64,000 nucleotides of DNA from Epiperipatus broadwayi (Eukaryota > Onychophora > Udeonychophora > Euonychophora > Peripatidae), in the NCBI GenBank assembly GCA_028023455.1, contig JAQFVV010000284.1:1004246-1068245 (forward strand), read 5' to 3'. Position 1 is the stretch's first letter. Each line of letters begins with the position of its first letter. Below are positions 58,746-64,000 of this stretch, one piece after another. Under the pieces are notes generated by a model, which worked only from the letters and a program-made list of their open reading frames with translations, ran no database searches and had not been told where the DNA came from. Both the position numbers and the translations under genes were made by a program.

Positions 58746-59700
58746 CAATTTTGAATAGTTATCAGTTCGCTAACAAGGTAGAGCTAAGTTCAGCTACACA
58801 GTACATCAATTTATAAAATATGATTGTATAAATTATTCACTAAGCAAATAACTATGCTTAACTGATGCTTAATGACCTAATAAACAGTAAACAATAAATT
58901 ATCTATACCTGGAAAATAATAATAAAACTTGCGTAAGATAAAATAAATTAATAAACAACTTCTAGGTGATAACAAAAAACCTAAGAGTGATTTCTACCTG
59001 ATGCTATAAAGTATGTGAGGAATTGTCACTGCACCTATAAAAGAGGGTATTCTAAGGTCATCACATTCTACAACCATATAAAAATATTTTTTTCTCAGGA
59101 AGCAAACTAATAATGATGGAGCTGGGAATATATCCTTGATATTCTCATTATCTTCATATATAAATATATTTAATCGCGAGAGAGCTATGCTTCATGTGAG
59201 TCTTTGAGGTGGGAAGAACTAAATTCACCTCAAACATAAAAAGATTATTTTCACTCTCACAAAATAGAAGGGTATCATATTATTGATGTATGAACCGATT
59301 ATTCTAATACAATTTAAGGATAAAATTTATTTAAATGTTAATTCTATAGACTAAGAAGTGGGAATCAATTACTTTTTAAATACGCATATTAACTAAACTG
59401 ACTTTCTCTAGGGCATACTAATCAAATACTTAAAATATATTTGAATTAAATAAACATGTAAATTTCATTTTAAAACTATTAGCATAGTAATATTTTTAAA
59501 ACATCTTTCATATTCACACTCTCCTAGCATTTCATAATAAAAATACGGGCTCAAGTAATTATTTAACAAATAAGGCATATTTTCTATTCTAGCATAAGTT
59601 TAATACCGGGTCAATTTTATAATGCTTGACTAAGAATATATAATAGAAGAAAATCTACTATGTAGCATAACAATAAATATATTAAAGAAAAAAAAATTAC
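58746..59700. other. Non-coding stretch, nothing firm
   Basis: A 9-bp hairpin (TTTGAGGTG facing CACCTCAAA, 14-base loop) lies near 59204-59237. It could be chance. No exon was seen. Confidence 0.4.
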
Positions 59701-59795
59701 ATAAAGTCTCTTTTGGCACACAGGACTCTTGGCGACAGTTTTCCGTTTGACAGCATAAAGTGTTATCCAAAGTGGAAAAACACACATATATTATC
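59701..59795 (-). CDS. Weak candidate exon encoding a cysteine-rich peptide
   Basis: On the - strand an acceptor with a good pyrimidine tract (GCATTTTCTTTTAG) is followed by 95 bases and a donor (TTTAT before GTAATT). One frame reads STLDNTLCCQTENCRQES, then CVPKETL. That has cysteine spacing of a small secreted or receptor domain, but no named fold fits. The phases do not join cleanly to the candidates at 60401 or 54334. Confidence 0.25.
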
Positions 59796-60400
59796 CTAAA
59801 AGAAAATGCATGGCCATGGAATAATGATTTCACAATTATCAAAATAGTAATGTTTTTTTTGTACTAAATCGAATTTAAAGACCCACATTTTTTAATAAGT
59901 AGCTACATCTATCATCCGAATCCTCGTGCTGATATTAATCTATTATGAAATTTTACTTCCATGTAATATCACTTTTCATAAATTATTTGTAGAATTTAGT
60001 TTTTCCTACTCTGTGCAATAAATTATTCCTTGGGTTTCATTTTTCCATTGTTTTAGTTACTCCATTTATTCAGAGATTCAGGTGGAACAGATGTTCACTA
60101 TAATATATTTATAGAGTTATTTACCAATTGTTTATTTAATATTTCTTTCATTCTTAATTTCAATCTGTTATTCTAACCGATATTTAAACTTTCTGCTACA
60201 GTTTTTTCTTTGATAACAACAGTTAAAGGAAAAGATAAACTACGGCTTAGACTTTATTATGACTTTCTAATAATTTAACACAAATGCACGATTCAGCAAC
60301 TGTTATCCTTTCAGTCTCATTTTGTATTTTATAAAATACATCAGCCAAGTATTAGAAGTAAAATATTTGAGGCAGAATAAATATCAATAAAAGTTTGTAC

Positions 60401-60461
60401 CTGAAACATTTTCTGATGTGAAGATCGGAGTGTCTGACGTAGATTCACTTGAAGTAAGCAT
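60401..60461 (-). CDS. Weak candidate first or internal exon
   Basis: On the - strand an ATG at 60461 opens MLTSSESTSDTPIFTSENVS, followed by the donor CAG before GTACAA. The G+C content is higher than around it and serine/threonine dominate. An alternative acceptor (CTTCAAG) at 60448 would give an internal exon. All three frames are partly open, so coding is uncertain. Confidence 0.22.
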
Positions 60462-60599
60462 GATTTATTAATACCGTTGTATTGGAAAATTTTGGCTAAA
60501 ATAAAAAACACTTGTAGGTCAGATGATGAATATGAAGCAAAACTTAATATGTGTTTACTTAACACCAACTTTTTAGAGAAGACTCTCCCCAAAAAATAT

Positions 60600-61680
60600 T
60601 ATGGCTTTTATAAATTAGGCCCATCAATCATCTTTTCACCTATATAGTTAACTTTTGATCCATGGTATTTATTAAGAATTAATTGGTTTATCAACTATAA
60701 TTTTGACACTAATTATTCACAATCTGCCTTATACCAAGTGTGGGCTTGAAATATTTTTTCCACTCTAAATAATAATAAAAAAGTCAGAAAATTGAGAGAA
60801 AAATATTTTCAATAATAAAAATATAGCCTAAAATTTTGATTGAAGATTTATGAATGAAGATGACTAGTGATTTATTCAAAAGTAAAATAAAATAATTGTT
60901 CTCCCAATTATCTTTCCAATGATGTATTGCATGATATACAAAACTTTGAGATTATTTCTATAATTAAAATTTCATACATCACACACACACACATGCATAC
61001 ATTTTAATAATAATAATTTGCTCTCTACTTGTATCAAATTTCTAATAATATGAGACATATTTTTTAATTTTTTAAAATTTTATAGCTATCCACCTTATAA
61101 CTAAATATTAAGCAATTGCTATAATAAGCAAGTTACATTTTTTTAACAGTCATATTAACTTTCACTTTTAAAGAATATCATTTATCTAATTTTAAACTTA
61201 AATTTTTATAAAATAAACTCATCAAAGGTTTTACTATGTGTGGAAGGCATACCCCTTCCCTGCACTTAATACACTGATACATTATATTTTGATTAAACTA
61301 CAAGCATACTCTTGTTTTTATGTTGTATAATTATAATATAAGATATTTAATTTCTAAAAGAAATATATACCGATTTTTATTTACCCTAAAAACTCCAATG
61401 GAAGAGAAAAAAATTTTCTTCTCAGGCTATTCAAAACTAGTATTACTATTAGTTTACCGATCTTAGTTCCTCCCGAAGAAAGTAAAGGTCACAATATATA
61501 TATATACACAAAGAAATCAAGTCATATGTCACATAAACTAATTTAACAAGCTTGTATTACAAATTTTACATATAGAGCTTGCAAATAAGCTCTTAACAAG
61601 CTTTGCAGAATATCCCCAACCCCAGAACGGTATCTGCTACTGGCTTTCTCAATGAGGTGTTAGAATGTTCAAGAATATAT
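60600..61680. other. Non-coding stretch, nothing recognised
   Basis: AT-rich with a short (CA)n at 60980-60992 and no exon or RNA gene. The last 100 bases (CAACCCCAGAACGGTATCTG) may belong to the neighbouring repeat. Confidence 0.4.
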
Positions 61681-62190
61681 ATATGTACATTGTCTAAACT
61701 AAACTTAATGTAATTATAAGGAACTTGAACTTAGACTCTCAAACTCTCCACTGGAATCCAATCCATCATACACATGGCCACATGCATGTAAAAAATGAAT
61801 GATATCCAATATGGGTATTTTGTGTTTAACCAGCACTCATCAATTAGTCCAGATTACTGTCTCCCACACATATATACAATATTTGCTCAGTTTATATTAA
61901 GATTGCAAATATTCAAACTTTAATGGACAAGTGTCAATATTTTTCACTGTCTTTCTGTTCTTCCATCCATATTATTGAAAATCCAAGAATGAAATACTTA
62001 AAATCTTTGATGATGCTAATATTATTGTCATACCCATGTTGACCTTAAGTCAATCTGAGCTTTCACACTTAGAACCTTAATATGTTCATTTAATTACACA
62101 GAAGAATGGACAGAATGAATATGTAATATTCAAATACATGTATATTGTTTAAACTAACTTATAAGGGGCTTGAATTCGTAGCTTCAGTAG
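61681..62190 (-). mobile_element. Ribozyme-bearing repeat (family X), copy g, full unit
   Basis: In element order (- strand): AACAATATACATGTATTTG, GGTTCTAAGTGTGAAAGC, GGTATGACAATAATATTAGC, the body with GAAGAACAGAAAGACAGTG, then the ribozyme region (61797-61861), then GAACTTAGACT...CCTTATAATTACATTAAG. The core is UUGAUGA and GAAA has become AAAA, so it is inactive. Its 5' end faces copy h at about 62190-62210. Confidence 0.8.
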
Positions 62191-62204
62191 TGGTGGAGTG
62201 TTTG

Positions 62205-62690
62205 AAAGTCTGAGATCAAGTCCTTCATAATTACATTGTCTAGATTAGACAATATACATATATTCAGCATATATTCTGCTCATCCCTATTTTGTATGTTT
62301 AAATAGACATACTAAGGTTCTATGCATGAAGGGTCAGATTGTCTTAAGATCAGCATGGGTATGACAATAATATTGGCATCATCAAAGACAGAACATTTCA
62401 ATCTTGGATTTTCAATGATATGGTGGCTGAAGAGTTGGAGAGTGCAGAAAATTGAAGCTTGTCTATTAAAGGTTGAACATTTGCTATCTTAATATAAACT
62501 GATCAGTGATTGTATATATGTGTGAGAGATAGTGATCTAGACCAATGATAAGTGCTGGTTCATCACTTAATATGTATATTGGAGATCATTTATTTTTTCA
62601 CATGTATGTAGATATGTATTTTAGTTGTATAAAATGGATCGCTGTGTAAGTTTGAAAACCAGAGTTCAAGTTCCTTATGTATATATACTT
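62205..62690 (+). mobile_element. Ribozyme-bearing repeat (family X), copy h, full unit
   Basis: It mirrors copy g: CAAGTCCTTCATAATTACAT (end of a preceding unit), GACAATATACATATATTCAG, GGTTCTATGCATGAAGGGTC, GGTATGACAATAATATTGGC, the body, then the ribozyme region at 62530-62590 and the 3' end GAGTTCAAGTTCCTTATG. The ribozyme has lost CUG of the core and GAAA has become UUAA. Confidence 0.8.
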
Positions 62691-63040
62691 TTTATTTATT
62701 TCAATAATGTATTGAATTTAAGTTGTCTGTCTGAATAAATATGATCAAAAACTGTAATATTTCAAAATATCATACGTATAAAGTATAGATATATTATGCA
62801 CTTCTCTTAATTTAATTGTACTTTAAGAGTGCCGTTGTTGAATTATGTTATTTCAATTTGATAATTGTTTTTTCACTTAGTTATATTATAAATGAAATGT
62901 AAATAAAATTATACAGAATATTTCATTATAACTTTTAATATATATATATATATATATATTAGGCTCTCTTGGAAAATTCTATGATTAAATTAGAATGGAT
63001 CTTTCGATATTCTTTGATCCTTGATATAATAAAAGTAAGA

Positions 63041-63404
<364 letters not shown>

Positions 63405-63539
63405 TGTGGATTAAAACTTATATAAATATATTAATAGATAGCTAGGTAGGTAGTTTAATGAAAGAATAAAAATATACAAATACATAAATCGATAGATAGA
63501 TAAATAGGTGGAATGGTAAAAAATTATATATACATATAT

Positions 63540-63740
63540 TATAATGGTCGGGATGAATTGGGAGTTTAAGTCTTACGATATCTGCCATACAGGGCGCCAC
63601 CAGGCTATTTGAACCTGGAAATTTTATATAGTAGGTATATACGCACTGTTAAAGATCCAATTTTTATTTTATTATGACTGTTAGCCCATGTGACTAGCTC
63701 ATGTAGTAGCAGGGGTTTAAGCATATTTATTGAAATATAT
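63540..63740 (-). repeat. SINE-like block with a B box
   Basis: The - strand contains CCAGGTTCAAATAGCCTGGT (B box GGTTCAAAT) at about 63602-63622 and GTGGCGCCCTGTATGGCAGA. G+C is higher than around it. No A box was identified. Confidence 0.4.
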
Positions 63741-63872
63741 TTTTAATAAAGATTAAAAAAAAAAACTAGATCACTACCAGTACTAATAACATAAAAGATT
63801 TTATTCATGTATATATAGGTGACAACACACAAACTTGAAAAATAATTACTATGAAAAAATTATGCTTTATAT

Positions 63873-63980
<108 letters not shown>

Positions 63981-64000
63981 TAACTTTAATTTTTAATCTC

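Overview
The window is animal (metazoan) nuclear DNA. It is very AT-rich (about three quarters A+T by eye), full of simple repeats and retroelement remains, and shows split exons with GT/AG borders. A cephalopod or other lophotrochozoan is my best guess from the repeat style, with low confidence. No bacterial, viral or organellar gene was seen.

Host gene content is sparse. Three short phase-0 exons on the + strand (4954-5028, 21700-21777, 44474-44578) join in one frame into the start of the kinase-homology domain of a receptor-type guanylate cyclase. They imply introns of about 16.7 kb and 22.7 kb, and everything after 44578 would be a third intron or beyond. A weak further exon is suggested at 2668-2743. 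On the - strand, three weak exon candidates (60401-60461, 59701-59795, 54334-54389) may mark another gene.

Most recognisable sequence is mobile. Two Penelope-like element (PLE) insertions (18152-20296 and 30952-33141) are each a near-perfect palindrome. Each is two 5'-truncated copies head to head, carrying the RT C-box (YGDD or YVDD) and a GIY-YIG endonuclease. PLE remnants lie near 12.4, 45.6 and 58.5 kb. A nearly full-length RTE/BovB-type LINE (37905-40872, - strand) has only two visible lesions. A degraded LINE lies at 25.7-26.9 kb, Ty3/gypsy-like remains at 12.7-15.7 kb (-) and 46.2-48.0 kb (+), and several tRNA-derived SINE-like fragments are scattered through the window.

The most striking signal is a set of hammerhead-ribozyme motifs spread over unrelated repeats. 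Eight copies of a short repeat of about 500 bp carry one each; the best preserved are at 49900-49952 (-) and 50121-50179 (+). Separate families carry one at 55596-55654 (-), at the tip of the hairpin 55898-56200, and at the 3' ends of the PLE copies. Each family has its own palindromic stem III (AUACGUAU, ACUAGU, ACCAUGGU, AGCGCU, AGUACU). The 3-8 core pair varies together across families (C-G, U-A, A-U). Ribozyme repeats, PLEs and plain foldbacks are repeatedly arranged head to head and bordered by (TA)n tracts.

Layout: 1-4.95 kb direct repeat and ribozyme repeats; 4.95 kb exon; 5-18 kb intron with tandem repeats and gypsy/PLE remains; 18.1-20.3 kb PLE palindrome; 20.6-21.3 kb hairpin and GATA/GACA array; 21.7 kb exon; 22-44 kb intron with LINEs, second PLE palindrome and RTE; 44.5 kb exon; 45-64 kb PLE and gypsy remains, ribozyme repeats, hairpin and terminal GATA and TCA/TTA arrays.
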